Of a stretch of DNA of 64,000 nucleotides, positions 42,335-51,568 are shown in pieces (position 1 is the first letter of the stretch; each line of letters begins with the position of its first letter). The stretch covers positions 124,001-188,000 of the forward strand of contig SVKO01000003.1 of the NCBI GenBank assembly GCA_015068455.1, given 5' to 3'. The position numbers and the translations under genes are program-made. Below the pieces are notes generated by a model that was given only the letters and a program-made list of their open reading frames with translations, was not told the origin of the DNA and did no database searches. This DNA comes from Oscillospiraceae bacterium (GTDB lineage: Bacteria; Bacillota; Clostridia; Oscillospirales; Oscillospiraceae).

Positions 42335-42946
42335 ATGGCAAGGGATAAGGATCTGCATCACGAAAGCATTATCGCGGCCGCCACGGCAGAATTCCTGAAA
42401 TTCGGCTTCAAGGACGCCTCCATGCGGCGGATCGCATCCGCGGCAGGCATGAGCGCATCGGGCCTGTACAAGCACTTTTCCGGCAAGGAAGAAATGTTTT
42501 CCGCCCTCGTGGAGCCCGCCTGCCGGGGCTTGACGTCTTTGCTGCGCCGGGAGGAAAACGACCAGAGACGGTGTATCGGCGCGGGTGATCTGAGCATATG
42601 GGACAGCGGCAGGGATGCAAAGCTGGCGATCGGGTATATCTATGATCATCTGGATGCGTTCCGACTGATCATCTGCAAGTCTCAGGGGACCAAATATGAA
42701 AGCTTTCTTCATGATCTGGCCGTACTGGAGGAAAAGACAACGCTGTCTTTTATGAAACTTCTTGCAGACCGGGGGATAGAGATCGCCGATTTTCGGGAAA
42801 AAGAGCTGCATCTTCTGACCACGACCAATGTCCACGCGGTCTTCCAGACGGTGGAGCACGACTTCACCCGGGAAGAAGCCATGCATTATGCCGAAACGTT
42901 GGACAGGTTCTTCTCCAAGGCCTGGAAAGAATTCTTCGGATACTGA
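42335..42946 (+). CDS. TetR-family transcriptional regulator
   Basis: 203 aa. N-terminal helix-turn-helix (about residues 10-58): AAATAEFLKFGFKDASMRRIASAAGMSASGLYKHFSGKEEMF is a textbook TetR DNA-binding region. The C-terminal ligand-binding half is helical and unspecific. It probably represses its own promoter through the 45-bp dyad just upstream and, by proximity, influences the MATE exporter gene behind it, although a terminator separates them. AAGGAGT ribosome site. Confidence 0.92.
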   Translation: MARDKDLHHESIIAAATAEFLKFGFKDASMRRIASAAGMSASGLYKHFSGKEEMFSALVEPACRGLTSLLRREENDQRRCIGAGDLSIWDSGRDAKLAIGYIYDHLDAFRLIICKSQGTKYESFLHDLAVLEEKTTLSFMKLLADRGIEIADFREKELHLLTTTNVHAVFQTVEHDFTREEAMHYAETLDRFFSKAWKEFFGY

Positions 42947-42981
42947 CGCCTTCTGTTTCCGAACCAAAGAAGGCGTTTTTT
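42946..42981 (+). terminator. Terminator between tetR-type and MATE genes
   Basis: 9-bp stem (42946-42954 with 42968-42976), 13-base loop, six T. It starts at the last base of the tetR stop codon. Confidence 0.75.
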
Positions 42982-42990
42982 CCCGGCCTG

Positions 42991-43010
42991 TGGTTAGCAA
43001 TAGCTAACCA
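42991..43010. promoter_or_regulatory. Perfect palindrome upstream of the MATE gene
   Basis: TGGTTAGC-AATA-GCTAACCA, 8-bp arms. The GTTAGC/GCTAAC half-sites resemble DtxR/IdeR-type metal-regulator operators more than the TetR operator upstream. Confidence 0.55.
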
Positions 43011-43078
43011 AAAAAGCGGGCATACAGAAAAACGGAGCCGGCAATTGAGAATCTTATTAAGAAAGGGTAGAAATCAAT

Positions 43079-44473
43079 ATGAACAGCAACAATGCGCGGG
43101 AAAACCTCGTGCGCGGCAACATCGTAAAAACCTTGCTTTCGCTGAGTATCCCGGCGATCCTCGGTATGGTTGTCATCGGACTTTATAACTTTATGGACGC
43201 GGTCTTTGTGGGCAGGATGGTGGGCCCGGAGGCCATGACCGCGGTGAAGGTATCCTATCCCTTCACGCTTCTGAACAGCGGCGTCGCGACGCTGATCGGA
43301 ACGGGCTCGGCCTCCATCCTCTCCAGGGCCATCGGCAAGAGGGACCAGGAAACGGTGGACAAGATCATGGGCAATCTGATCGCGCTTGTTTTCATTTTGT
43401 CCGCGGTGATCATGGCCGTGGGTCTGATCTTTACCAAGCCCCTGCTGGCGCTCTCCGGCGCCAAGGGAGATATCCTCGTCGAGGCGAACAGATATTTGAA
43501 GGTCGTATTTCTCGGCTCGCTGTTCGTGAACTTTGCCCAGTCCTCCAACATGGTCATGCGCGGGGAGGGCAAACTGAAAACCGCCATGCTGATCATGGGC
43601 TCCGGCGCGATCCTCAATATCATCCTGGACCCGGTCCTCATTCTCGCATTCGGCAGAGAGAACGGCATTCTCGGCGCGGCGGTGGCGACGATTACGGCGC
43701 AGCTGTTCCAGGCGATCCTTGCCGTCGTCTATTTCACGAAAAAGAGCGACAACGTGAAGATACATCGGATCGGCGTGGTCGGTTCGATCGCGAAGCCGGT
43801 CTTCAGCGTCGGCGTTTCGGCGATGCTCATGCAGGTCATGACGATGGTACAGCAGACGGTGATGTACAATACGGTCGAGCGCTGCGGCGGCGGCGCCTGG
43901 CAGACGATCCTCGGCGCGTCCCTCAGTCTGCAGGCCTTTGCCTTTATTCCGCTCTGGGGCATCAGCCAGGGCTATCAGCCCGCGATCGGCACGAACTACG
44001 GTGCGAAGCAGTTCGGCCGGGTCCGCTCCTTCAACAAGGCGTTTATGATTGCGGCCACGGTCCTTGCGGCGCTGTTCTACATTCCCATCATGGCCGCGCC
44101 GAAGGCGATGCTCTCCATGTTCATCACCGATCCGGCCATCGTCGCTGAGGGCGCGCCGATGCTGCGGGTTTTGTTCGCGACCTACATCACCTACGGCGTG
44201 CTGATCCTTACGATCACCTTCTTCCAGGCGATCGGAAAGGGCGGCAACGCCGCGATCCTGACGGTTCTGCGGCAGGTGCTGCTGTTCCTGCCCCTGGTGG
44301 TGCTGCTTCCCCGCGTATTTGCCAGGAGCGTCGAGGGCGTTTTTTATGCGCAGCTCTTCACCGATGCGGTGATCCTGCTGCTGGGCGTGATCCTGATGGC
44401 CGGCGCATTCCGGAAGATCCGCGCGGAGGAGAACGCGCTGCCGATGCAGCATGAGAACAGACGCGCTTCATAA
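43079..44473 (+). CDS. MATE-family multidrug/Na+ antiporter
   Basis: 464 aa, twelve predicted membrane segments. N-terminal IPAILGMVVIGLYNFMDAVFVGRMVG and the repeat-half counterpart around residue 240 (VGVSAMLMQVMTMVQQTVMYN) are typical of NorM/DinF-like MATE exporters. It would expel cationic drugs or metabolites using Na+ or proton flux. GAAAGGG ribosome site. Upstream palindrome 42991-43010 may control it; the preceding TetR gene is a plausible drug-responsive regulator. Confidence 0.9.
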   Translation: MNSNNARENLVRGNIVKTLLSLSIPAILGMVVIGLYNFMDAVFVGRMVGPEAMTAVKVSYPFTLLNSGVATLIGTGSASILSRAIGKRDQETVDKIMGNLIALVFILSAVIMAVGLIFTKPLLALSGAKGDILVEANRYLKVVFLGSLFVNFAQSSNMVMRGEGKLKTAMLIMGSGAILNIILDPVLILAFGRENGILGAAVATITAQLFQAILAVVYFTKKSDNVKIHRIGVVGSIAKPVFSVGVSAMLMQVMTMVQQTVMYNTVERCGGGAWQTILGASLSLQAFAFIPLWGISQGYQPAIGTNYGAKQFGRVRSFNKAFMIAATVLAALFYIPIMAAPKAMLSMFITDPAIVAEGAPMLRVLFATYITYGVLILTITFFQAIGKGGNAAILTVLRQVLLFLPLVVLLPRVFARSVEGVFYAQLFTDAVILLLGVILMAGAFRKIRAEENALPMQHENRRAS

Positions 44474-44522
44474 ATAATACGAATCCCCAAACGTTTCATA
44501 GAGGGTATCCGGACAAACGGGA

Positions 44523-44564
44523 CCCGAAGGCGATCCGCGCGGATCGCCTCCGGGCCTTTGTTTT
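44523..44564 (+). terminator. Terminator after the MATE gene
   Basis: Stem 44523-44536 with 44541-44554 (14 positions, one mismatch, GCGC loop), then CCTTTGTTTT. Confidence 0.75.
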
Positions 44565-44671
44565 GCCTTATGATGCCGGGGATTGAGCCTGAAAAACCTT
44601 CCGGATCCGCCTTTGGCCGCCTGCAAAGGCGATTTTTTCATGTCAGCCCGGAAAAAAGGGCCGCTTGCGTC

Positions 44672-44700
44672 TTGTGAATCGCTTCGGAAATTGCTATAAT
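44672..44700 (+). promoter_or_regulatory. Promoter of the recJ operon
   Basis: TTGTGA (44672-44677), 17-base spacer, TATAAT (44695-44700) with an upstream TG (extended -10). Confidence 0.75.
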
Positions 44701-44733
44701 AACAAAAAATAAATGTTCGGATGTGGAATTGGA

Positions 44734-46827
44734 ATGAAGTACGGAACCTGGAATGTAGCAAGCTGTCAATCCGAAGACATACAGTCGCTGTGCGCCGCGG
44801 GGTTTTCGCCCCTGACTGCGCGGGTGCTGTGCAGCCGCGGCTGCCGCACGCCGGAAGATGCGGTCGATTCGCTGCGCTGTGATCAGCCGCTGCACGATCC
44901 CTTCGCCCTGCGGGAAATGGATCGGGCCGTGGAGCGCATCCACAGAGCCCTGGAGCGGGGAGAAAAGATCGCGGTCTACGGCGACTATGACGTGGACGGC
45001 ATCACCGCCACCTGCCTGCTGGTGGATTTCCTGCGCCGCCGCGGCGCCCGGTGCGTCAGTTATATCCCCGGGCGTCTGGAGGAGGGCTACGGTCTCAACG
45101 AGCTGGCCATCCGCCAGCTCCATCGGGAGCAGATCCGCCTGATCGTCACGGTGGACTGCGGCATCACCGCCACCGCCGAGGCGCAGCTTTGCAGGGAACT
45201 CGGCATCGACCTCATCGTCACGGATCATCATGAGTGCAAGCAGGAGCTGCCGGAGGCCTGCGCCGTCATCGACGCCCATCGGCCCGACCGCACCTATCCC
45301 CATACGGATCTGTCCGGCGTCGGCGTCGCCTTCAAGCTGGCCGCCGCCCTGTGCGGCGATCAGGAGGCGGTGCTCGACCAGTACGGCGACCTCGTCTGCC
45401 TCGGCACCATCGCCGACGTCATGCGCCTGCAGGGGGAGAACCGCACCTTTGTGGCGCGGGGCCTGGAGCAGCTCAGCCGCCCGAAGCGGGTGGGCATCGC
45501 CGCCCTGCTGCATGAATGCGGCTGCGACCTCCGCGACATCACCACCTCCACCGTGGGCTATGTACTGGCCCCGCGCATCAACGCCGCCGGCCGCATGGGC
45601 CGGGTGGAGATCGCCACGGAACTGTTTTTGACCGAGAATCCCGTCAACGCCGCCCGGAAGGCCAGCGCCCTGTGCCGGCTCAACCGGCAGCGGCAGGCCA
45701 TCGAGGCGGAGATCTACCGCGACGCCGTCTCCCGCCTCGGCAGCGAGCCCCCCAGCGCCATTGTGCTGGCGGGGGAGAACTGGCATCAGGGCGTCGTCGG
45801 CATCGTGGCCTCGCGCATGGCCGAGGAATATTCCTGCCCCACCTTCCTGATCTGCATGGACGGGGACAAGGGCAAGGCGTCCTCCCGCTCCTATGGCGGC
45901 TTCAATCTGTTCTCCGGCCTGAGCGCCCTTTCGGATCTGCTGGAGAGCTACGGCGGCCATGAACTGGCGGCGGGCTTCACCATCCGCCGGGACCGCATCG
46001 ATGAATTCCGGGCCGCCATCACGGCGCTGGCCCGGGATTTCGCCGCCTCCGGCGAGGCAAAATCCGCCCTGGAGGTGGACTGCGCCGTGGAGCCGGAGCT
46101 GCTTACCCTGGAAAATGTCGCCGCCCTGCGGGAGCTGGAGCCCTGCGGCAACGGCTGCCCCCGGCCCGTTTTGTGCATGGAGCACATGTATGTGGATCAG
46201 CTCAGCGAGGTGGGCAGCGGCAAGCACCTGCGCCTGCGTCTGCGCGCGGATTCCGGCGCGGTATGCGCGGCGATTTTCTTCTCCACCACCGCCCGCCAGG
46301 CCGCGGTGGCCCAGGGCGACTGCATCGACGTCGCCTTTACGCCGCAGATCAACGAATACCGCGGCGTGCGCTCGGTGCAGCTCAATCTGGTGGATCTGCG
46401 CATGTGCCGCTCCGAGCGGGAGCGTGACGCCGCCCAGGAGGCGGTCTACGACCGGCTCAGCGCCCACGGGCCCATCTCCCGGCAGGAGGCGGCCCAGCTG
46501 CTGCCCGAGCGCAGCGAATTTGCCATGGTCTGGCGCTACCTCATCGCAAACTGCTCCGGCGGCGAGCTGATCGAAAACGCCGCCTGCCTGTGCCGCAAGA
46601 TCACCCATGCCACCGGCAAAGCCTGCTCGCTGATGCGCACCCGCATCTGCCTGGACACCTTCCATGAGCTGGGCCTCATTGAGCTGCGGCGGCATCCGAA
46701 ATATCTGCACATCCGCATCACCTCGGACGGCCGCAAGGTGGACCTCAACCAGAGCAGGGTCGTCCGGTATCTGACCGAATATAAGGAAGGGGGTGCAAGC
46801 AATGGAAACCTTTCAGGAACACTATGA
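44734..46827 (+). CDS. recJ: Single-stranded-DNA exonuclease RecJ
   Basis: 697 aa. DHH-family motifs: YGDYDVDGITATCLL near residue 83, TVDCGITATAEAQ near 140, VTDHHECKQELP near 163, the DHHA1 domain with GGHELAAGFT near 406, then the OB fold. 5'-3' exonuclease in recombination and mismatch repair. I chose the ATG at 44734 because one at 44713 would lie only about six bases after the predicted transcription start; neither has a strong ribosome site. It overlaps relA by 26 bases. Confidence 0.93.
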   Translation: MKYGTWNVASCQSEDIQSLCAAGFSPLTARVLCSRGCRTPEDAVDSLRCDQPLHDPFALREMDRAVERIHRALERGEKIAVYGDYDVDGITATCLLVDFLRRRGARCVSYIPGRLEEGYGLNELAIRQLHREQIRLIVTVDCGITATAEAQLCRELGIDLIVTDHHECKQELPEACAVIDAHRPDRTYPHTDLSGVGVAFKLAAALCGDQEAVLDQYGDLVCLGTIADVMRLQGENRTFVARGLEQLSRPKRVGIAALLHECGCDLRDITTSTVGYVLAPRINAAGRMGRVEIATELFLTENPVNAARKASALCRLNRQRQAIEAEIYRDAVSRLGSEPPSAIVLAGENWHQGVVGIVASRMAEEYSCPTFLICMDGDKGKASSRSYGGFNLFSGLSALSDLLESYGGHELAAGFTIRRDRIDEFRAAITALARDFAASGEAKSALEVDCAVEPELLTLENVAALRELEPCGNGCPRPVLCMEHMYVDQLSEVGSGKHLRLRLRADSGAVCAAIFFSTTARQAAVAQGDCIDVAFTPQINEYRGVRSVQLNLVDLRMCRSERERDAAQEAVYDRLSAHGPISRQEAAQLLPERSEFAMVWRYLIANCSGGELIENAACLCRKITHATGKACSLMRTRICLDTFHELGLIELRRHPKYLHIRITSDGRKVDLNQSRVVRYLTEYKEGGASNGNLSGTL

Positions 46828-49003
46828 CGCGATGGTAAAGGCCATCCGGCAATATACGCCCAACGTCGATATGGCGCTGGTGGACAAGGCGGTGGAATAC
46901 GCCCAGAACAAGCACCGCGACCAGAAGCGCAAGGACGGCTCCCCCTACATCATCCATCCCCTTGCCGTGGCGGAGATCGTGGCGGAGATCGGCCTGGATA
47001 CCGACTCCATTCTCGGCGCCCTCCTGCACGACTGCATCGAGGACACGGACTCCAACCATGACGAGATCGCCCGCCTGTTCGGCGATACGGTGGCGGATCT
47101 CGTCGACGGCGTTACGAAGCTGACCCGCGTGGAGTACTCCACCCTGGAAGAGCAGCAGATGGAGAATCTGCGCAAGATGTTCATGGCCATGAGCAAGGAT
47201 ATCCGCGTGATCCTCATCAAAATCGCCGACCGGCTGCACAACACCCGCACCATGGAGTACCAGAGCCCGGAAAAACAGATTTCCAAATCCATGGAGACCA
47301 TGGATATCTACGCACCCCTGGCCCACCGCCTCGGCATGCAGAAGATCAAATGGGAGCTGGAGGATACCAGCTTGCGGTATCTCGATCCCAAGGGCTTTGA
47401 CGAGCTGATGAGCTACATCGACACCCACCACGATGAGGCCGAGGAATTCATGAAGTCCATCCAGGACACCATCTCCGAGCGCCTGACCGAGGCGGGCATC
47501 CGCTGCTCCATCAACGGCCGCATCAAGCACGTCTATTCCATCTACCGCAAGATGAAGGCCCAGAACAAGACCATCGACGAGCTCTACGATCTCTACGCCT
47601 TCCGGGTCATCGTGGATACCATCCCCGACTGCTACAACGTCCTGGGCCACATCCACGATCTGTTCAACATCATCCCCGGCCGGTTCAAGGACTATATCTC
47701 CACCCCCAAGCCCAATATGTACCAGTCCCTGCACACCACGGTCATCGGCCGGCAGGGCATCCCCTTCGAGGTGCAGATCCGCACCTGGGACATGCACGAG
47801 ACCGCCGAATACGGCATCGCCGCCCACTGGAAGTACAAGGACGGCGTGGCCGGACGCGGCGACGAGAAGGAATTTGAGTGGGTGCGCCGCCTGCTGGAGA
47901 GCCAGCAGGACTCCGACGCCGAGGACTATATCCACTCCCTCAAGGTGGATATGTTCGACGACGAGGTGTTCGTCTTTACGCCCAAGGGCAAGGTCATCTC
48001 CCTGCCCTCCGGCTCCACGCCCATCGATTTTGCCTACGCCATCCATTCCGCCATCGGCAATACCATGGTGGGCGCGAAGATCAACAACCGCATCGCCCCC
48101 TATGACCAGCGTCTGCGCAACGGCGACATCTGCGAGGTCATCACCTCCAAGTCCGCCCGGGGCCCCAGCCGCGACTGGCTCAAGGTGTGCAAATCCAACC
48201 AGGCCCGCATCAAGATCAAGCAGTGGTTCAAGCGCGAGCGCCGGGAGGAGAACATCGCCCACGGCCGCGGCAGCTTTGAGAGCGAACTGCGCCACATGAG
48301 CATCCAGCCCTCCTTCTTCTATCAGAATGAGGAGCTGGTGGCCACGCTCCTGCGCCGCAGCAGCTTCGACACCATGGACGATCTGTTCGCCGCCATCGGC
48401 TACGGCGGCCTGAGCGCCGTCAAGGCGGTCAACCGCATCAAGGACGACCTGATCCATGCCACCCGCGCCGCCCGGGAGGAGGCGGCCAAAGCCGAGGCAG
48501 CCAAAGCCGAGGCAGCCAAGCAGGAGAGCGCCCAGACCGACCGGCACAAGGATTCCGGCGTCATCGTCGACGGCCTGGATTCGTGCATGATCAAGTTCTC
48601 CCGCTGCTGCACGCCGGTGCCGGGGGACGACATCGTCGGCTTCATCACCAAGGGCTTCGGCGTGTCCATCCACCGCCGCGACTGCCCGAACGTGCAGAAC
48701 ATGCACGATCCGGAAAACGCCGGCCGGTGGGTCAACGTATCCTGGTCCAGCGAGGCGGGCAAGCCCTTCTCCACCACCCTGGAGGTGCGCACCATCGACC
48801 GGCACAATATGCTGCTGGACATCGCCACGGTGCTGTCCACCTCCAAGGTGCGCGTCAGCGAGGTCAACAGCAAGAAGCTGCCGGACAACAAGGTGGGCTT
48901 CGTGCTGACCTTCGAGGTGGACAATGTCAAGGGCCTGGAGGCGGTGCAGTACCGCATCCGCTGCATCTCCGGCGTGCTGGACGTGCGCCGCGGCCAGCGA
49001 TGA
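46802..49003 (+). CDS. relA: Bifunctional (p)ppGpp synthetase/hydrolase (Rel)
   Basis: 733 aa. HD hydrolase domain with LGALLHDCIEDTD near residue 72 and IKIADRLHNTRTM near 140; synthetase domain with YSIYRKMKAQNK near 245 and AFRVIVDTIPDCYNVLG near 265; TGS domain (VFVFTPKGKVISLPSGSTPIDFAYAIH) near 390; C-terminal ACT domain. Makes and degrades the stringent-response alarmone. Between TGS and ACT there is an EAAKA-type repeat from three 15-base units. Start ATG 46802 has AAGGAAGGGG upstream; a GTG at 46793 is less likely. Confidence 0.95.
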   Translation: METFQEHYDAMVKAIRQYTPNVDMALVDKAVEYAQNKHRDQKRKDGSPYIIHPLAVAEIVAEIGLDTDSILGALLHDCIEDTDSNHDEIARLFGDTVADLVDGVTKLTRVEYSTLEEQQMENLRKMFMAMSKDIRVILIKIADRLHNTRTMEYQSPEKQISKSMETMDIYAPLAHRLGMQKIKWELEDTSLRYLDPKGFDELMSYIDTHHDEAEEFMKSIQDTISERLTEAGIRCSINGRIKHVYSIYRKMKAQNKTIDELYDLYAFRVIVDTIPDCYNVLGHIHDLFNIIPGRFKDYISTPKPNMYQSLHTTVIGRQGIPFEVQIRTWDMHETAEYGIAAHWKYKDGVAGRGDEKEFEWVRRLLESQQDSDAEDYIHSLKVDMFDDEVFVFTPKGKVISLPSGSTPIDFAYAIHSAIGNTMVGAKINNRIAPYDQRLRNGDICEVITSKSARGPSRDWLKVCKSNQARIKIKQWFKRERREENIAHGRGSFESELRHMSIQPSFFYQNEELVATLLRRSSFDTMDDLFAAIGYGGLSAVKAVNRIKDDLIHATRAAREEAAKAEAAKAEAAKQESAQTDRHKDSGVIVDGLDSCMIKFSRCCTPVPGDDIVGFITKGFGVSIHRRDCPNVQNMHDPENAGRWVNVSWSSEAGKPFSTTLEVRTIDRHNMLLDIATVLSTSKVRVSEVNSKKLPDNKVGFVLTFEVDNVKGLEAVQYRIRCISGVLDVRRGQR
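48479..48523 (+). repeat. 15-bp tandem repeat inside relA
   Basis: Three units (48479-48493, 48494-48508, 48509-48523), each encoding Glu-Ala-Ala-Lys-Ala or a close variant (last ends Lys-Gln). In frame, so copy number can change without breaking the gene. Confidence 0.8.
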
Positions 49004-49050
49004 ATCCCGTGCCCGCGGGGCACATACAATGAACAACAGGAGGCTGCCAT

Positions 49051-49506
49051 ATGAGAGCAGTTGTGACAAGAGTATCCTCCGCGTCCGTCACCATCGACGG
49101 CGCGGTGCACGGAAAGATCGGCCCGGGATTTCTGATCCTGCTGGGCGTGGGCCCGGACGACACGGAGCAGCATGCCCGGAAGCTGGCCGAGAAGATCCTG
49201 GGCCTGCGGATTTTTGAAGATGAGGACGGGAAGATCAACCGGGACCTCAGCGACGTGGGCGGCAGCGTGCTTGTCATCAGCCAGTTTACCCTCTTTGCCG
49301 ACTGCCGCAAGGGCCGCCGGCCGAATTTCATGGGCGCGGCGGGCCCGGAGCTGGGCAACGCCATGTATGAAACATTCCTCGCCATCTGCGCCGAGCTGGG
49401 CTATCCGCCGCAGCACGGCGAATTCGGCGCCTGCATGCAGGTGGAATCCGTCAACGACGGGCCTGTGACCCTCATCCTGGATACGGATGAGCTCATGAAG
49501 AAGTGA
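49051..49506 (+). CDS. dtd: D-aminoacyl-tRNA deacylase
   Basis: 151 aa, standard length. MRAVVTRVSSASVTIDG start, the catalytic SQFTLFAD near residue 76 and the cross-subunit motif NDGPVT near 138 identify DTD. It removes D-amino acids wrongly attached to tRNA. Next to relA, as in many Firmicutes. Ribosome site CAGGAGG. The stop overlaps the next start by one base (TGATG). Confidence 0.95.
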   Translation: MRAVVTRVSSASVTIDGAVHGKIGPGFLILLGVGPDDTEQHARKLAEKILGLRIFEDEDGKINRDLSDVGGSVLVISQFTLFADCRKGRRPNFMGAAGPELGNAMYETFLAICAELGYPPQHGEFGACMQVESVNDGPVTLILDTDELMKK

Positions 49507-50099
49507 TGGCGGTGCAGATGGATATCCTGCAGCTGGGCCTGCTGGGCGCCAACTGCTATCTGCTGTGGGAGGGGAGCGACTGTGTCGCCATCGATCCCGG
49601 CGGCGAGGCCAATCGGGTCCTGGCCAGGATCGGCGAGCTGGGAGCGGAACTGCGCGCCGTTGTTCTGACCCACGGGCATTTCGATCATGTGGGCGCGGCG
49701 GGCAAGCTGGCCGAGGCCACCGGCTGCCGGGTCTATCTCCCGGCGGAGGATACGGCGCTGCCGCCGCAGATCACCGCCGGCCCCATCCCCTATACCGATC
49801 TGTTCGGCGACGGCGACGTGCTGCGCTTTGGTAATATTTCGCTTCAGGCGATTTTGACCCCCGGCCACACGCCGGGCTCGTGCTGCCTGAAAACGGGCAG
49901 CTGGCTCTTTACCGGCGATACCCTTTTCCGCGGCAGCATCGGCAGGACCGATCTTCCCTGCGGCGACTGGGATCAGATGTGGGATTCCCTCGGAAAAATC
50001 GCCGCGCTGGAAGGGGACCTCTTTGTCTATCCCGGCCATGGCGACGCCACCACGCTGGATCGGGAGCGGGCGGAGAATCCCTATCTGAGCAGGATCTGA
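49506..50099 (+). CDS. Metallo-beta-lactamase-fold hydrolase (glyoxalase II-like)
   Basis: 197 aa. The metal motif THGHFDHVGA near residue 58 is the MBL HxHxDH signature; further ligands in PGHTPGS near 120, TGDTLF near 137 and PGHGDAT near 178. YcbL/YqgX-type proteins of this size are thioester hydrolases with uncertain substrates. ATG 49506 overlaps the dtd stop; a GTG one codon earlier is possible. Confidence 0.9.
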   Translation: MAVQMDILQLGLLGANCYLLWEGSDCVAIDPGGEANRVLARIGELGAELRAVVLTHGHFDHVGAAGKLAEATGCRVYLPAEDTALPPQITAGPIPYTDLFGDGDVLRFGNISLQAILTPGHTPGSCCLKTGSWLFTGDTLFRGSIGRTDLPCGDWDQMWDSLGKIAALEGDLFVYPGHGDATTLDRERAENPYLSRI

Positions 50100-50103
50100 G
50101 CCC

Positions 50104-51552
50104 ATGAAGCTGTTTTTGCAAAATCATGACGACCGCTACGCCCTGGAGCAGCTTCAGCTGGCCCTGTTTCCCGAGGAGCCCATGGAGCCGGTCGAGACCG
50201 CCGCGTTTTCCGGCGACGGCGCCGTGTCCGCCCTGCACCGGGGCGCGATCTGGCTGACCGCTGCGACCCGGATCCGCTGGCGCGGAAAAACCGCGCGGGC
50301 GGTCTGCCGCCTGCGCGCCGACCGGGAGACGGTGCGGCTGCGCCGGCGTGTCCTGCAGCGAAGCTATTATCTGGCGGCGGTGCAGCTGCTGCCGGAAGCG
50401 CCGCCCTGGGGCGCCCTGGCGGGGGTCCGTCCCACCAAGCTCACCACGCGCCATATGCTCGACGGCGGCACCGCCCGCTCGGCCGACCGGATGCTGCGTG
50501 ACGACTGCTTTGTGCTGCCCGAGCGGCGAAAGCTGTGCATCGACTGCTCGACCGCCACGGTGGAAGCACTGAAAAGACTTGACAAACGGAGCGTTTCGGT
50601 CTATATTGGCATTCCGTTCTGTCCCACCCGCTGCACCTACTGCAGCTTTGTCAGCCAGTCCATTGAACGCTGCGCGCCGCTGCTGGAGGAATACCTCGGC
50701 TGCCTGCTGCGGGAGATCCGGACGGTGGGGGAGGGGCTGAAAAAGAACGGCTGCCCCGTCAGCACCCTTTACATCGGCGGCGGCACCCCCACGACCCTGA
50801 ACGCCGAACAGCTGGAGCGGCTCATGGAGGCGGTTTCCGCCCATTTCGATCTGACCGGGCTGCTGGAATACACCGTCGAGGCGGGCCGGCCGGACACGCT
50901 GGACGGGGAAAAGCTGCGGGTCCTGCGGGAGCTCGGCTGCGACCGCATCAGCATCAATCCCCAGACCATGAATCCCGATGCCCTGGCGGCCATCGGCCGG
51001 CGGCACAGCCCCGGCGACACCCTGCGCGCCTTTCAGCAGGCGAGGGAAGCGGGCTTCCGGGCCGTCAATATGGATCTGATCGCCGGCCTGCCGGCGGACG
51101 ATCCGGCCAGCTTTGCAGATTCTCTGGAAAAGCTCATCGCCCTGGCGCCGGAGAACATCACCGTGCACACCCTGGCCCTCAAGAAGGGTGCGGCCCTGTT
51201 CCGCGAGCGGGCGGCGCTGCCGGAGGCCTCGGACGTGGCGCGGATGCTGCGGGAAGGGGAGCGGGCTCTGCGCGCCGCGGGCTACATGCCCTACTATCTC
51301 TACCGGCAGAAATATATGTCCGGCAGCTTTGAGAACGTGGGCTGGACGAAACCGGGCTATGCCGGGCTGTACAACATCTATATGATGGAGGAGCTGCAGA
51401 CCATCCTCGCCCTGGGCGGGGGCGGCATGACGAAGATCCTGCTTCCGGGCGGGCGCCTGGAGCGCCGGCACAACCCCAAAGCCCCGCAGCAGTACATCGC
51501 CCGTATCGACGATGTGCTGGAAAAAAAGAAAGAGATCCTCACGAGCCTTTAG
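50104..51552 (+). CDS. hemZ: HemZ-type radical SAM coproporphyrinogen dehydrogenase-like enzyme
   Basis: 482 aa. A variable N-terminal domain (about 1-165) is followed by a radical SAM barrel with IPFCPTRCTYCSFVS (Cys-x3-Cys-x2-Cys near residue 173) and GGGTPTTL near 223. A HemN-like C-terminal part contains GMTKILLPGG. HemZ proteins in Firmicutes are annotated as oxygen-independent coproporphyrinogen dehydrogenases, but many carriers lack a full heme pathway, so the substrate is uncertain. Starts four bases after the MBL gene. Confidence 0.88.
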   Translation: MKLFLQNHDDRYALEQLQLALFPEEPMEPVETAAFSGDGAVSALHRGAIWLTAATRIRWRGKTARAVCRLRADRETVRLRRRVLQRSYYLAAVQLLPEAPPWGALAGVRPTKLTTRHMLDGGTARSADRMLRDDCFVLPERRKLCIDCSTATVEALKRLDKRSVSVYIGIPFCPTRCTYCSFVSQSIERCAPLLEEYLGCLLREIRTVGEGLKKNGCPVSTLYIGGGTPTTLNAEQLERLMEAVSAHFDLTGLLEYTVEAGRPDTLDGEKLRVLRELGCDRISINPQTMNPDALAAIGRRHSPGDTLRAFQQAREAGFRAVNMDLIAGLPADDPASFADSLEKLIALAPENITVHTLALKKGAALFRERAALPEASDVARMLREGERALRAAGYMPYYLYRQKYMSGSFENVGWTKPGYAGLYNIYMMEELQTILALGGGGMTKILLPGGRLERRHNPKAPQQYIARIDDVLEKKKEILTSL

Positions 51553-51568
51553 CACGAAAGGAGTTCTT

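Noticed and set aside
48479..48523. Tandem 15-bp repeat considered as a CRISPR-like array
   Set aside because: Repeats are adjacent without spacers, in frame inside relA, and encode a linker.
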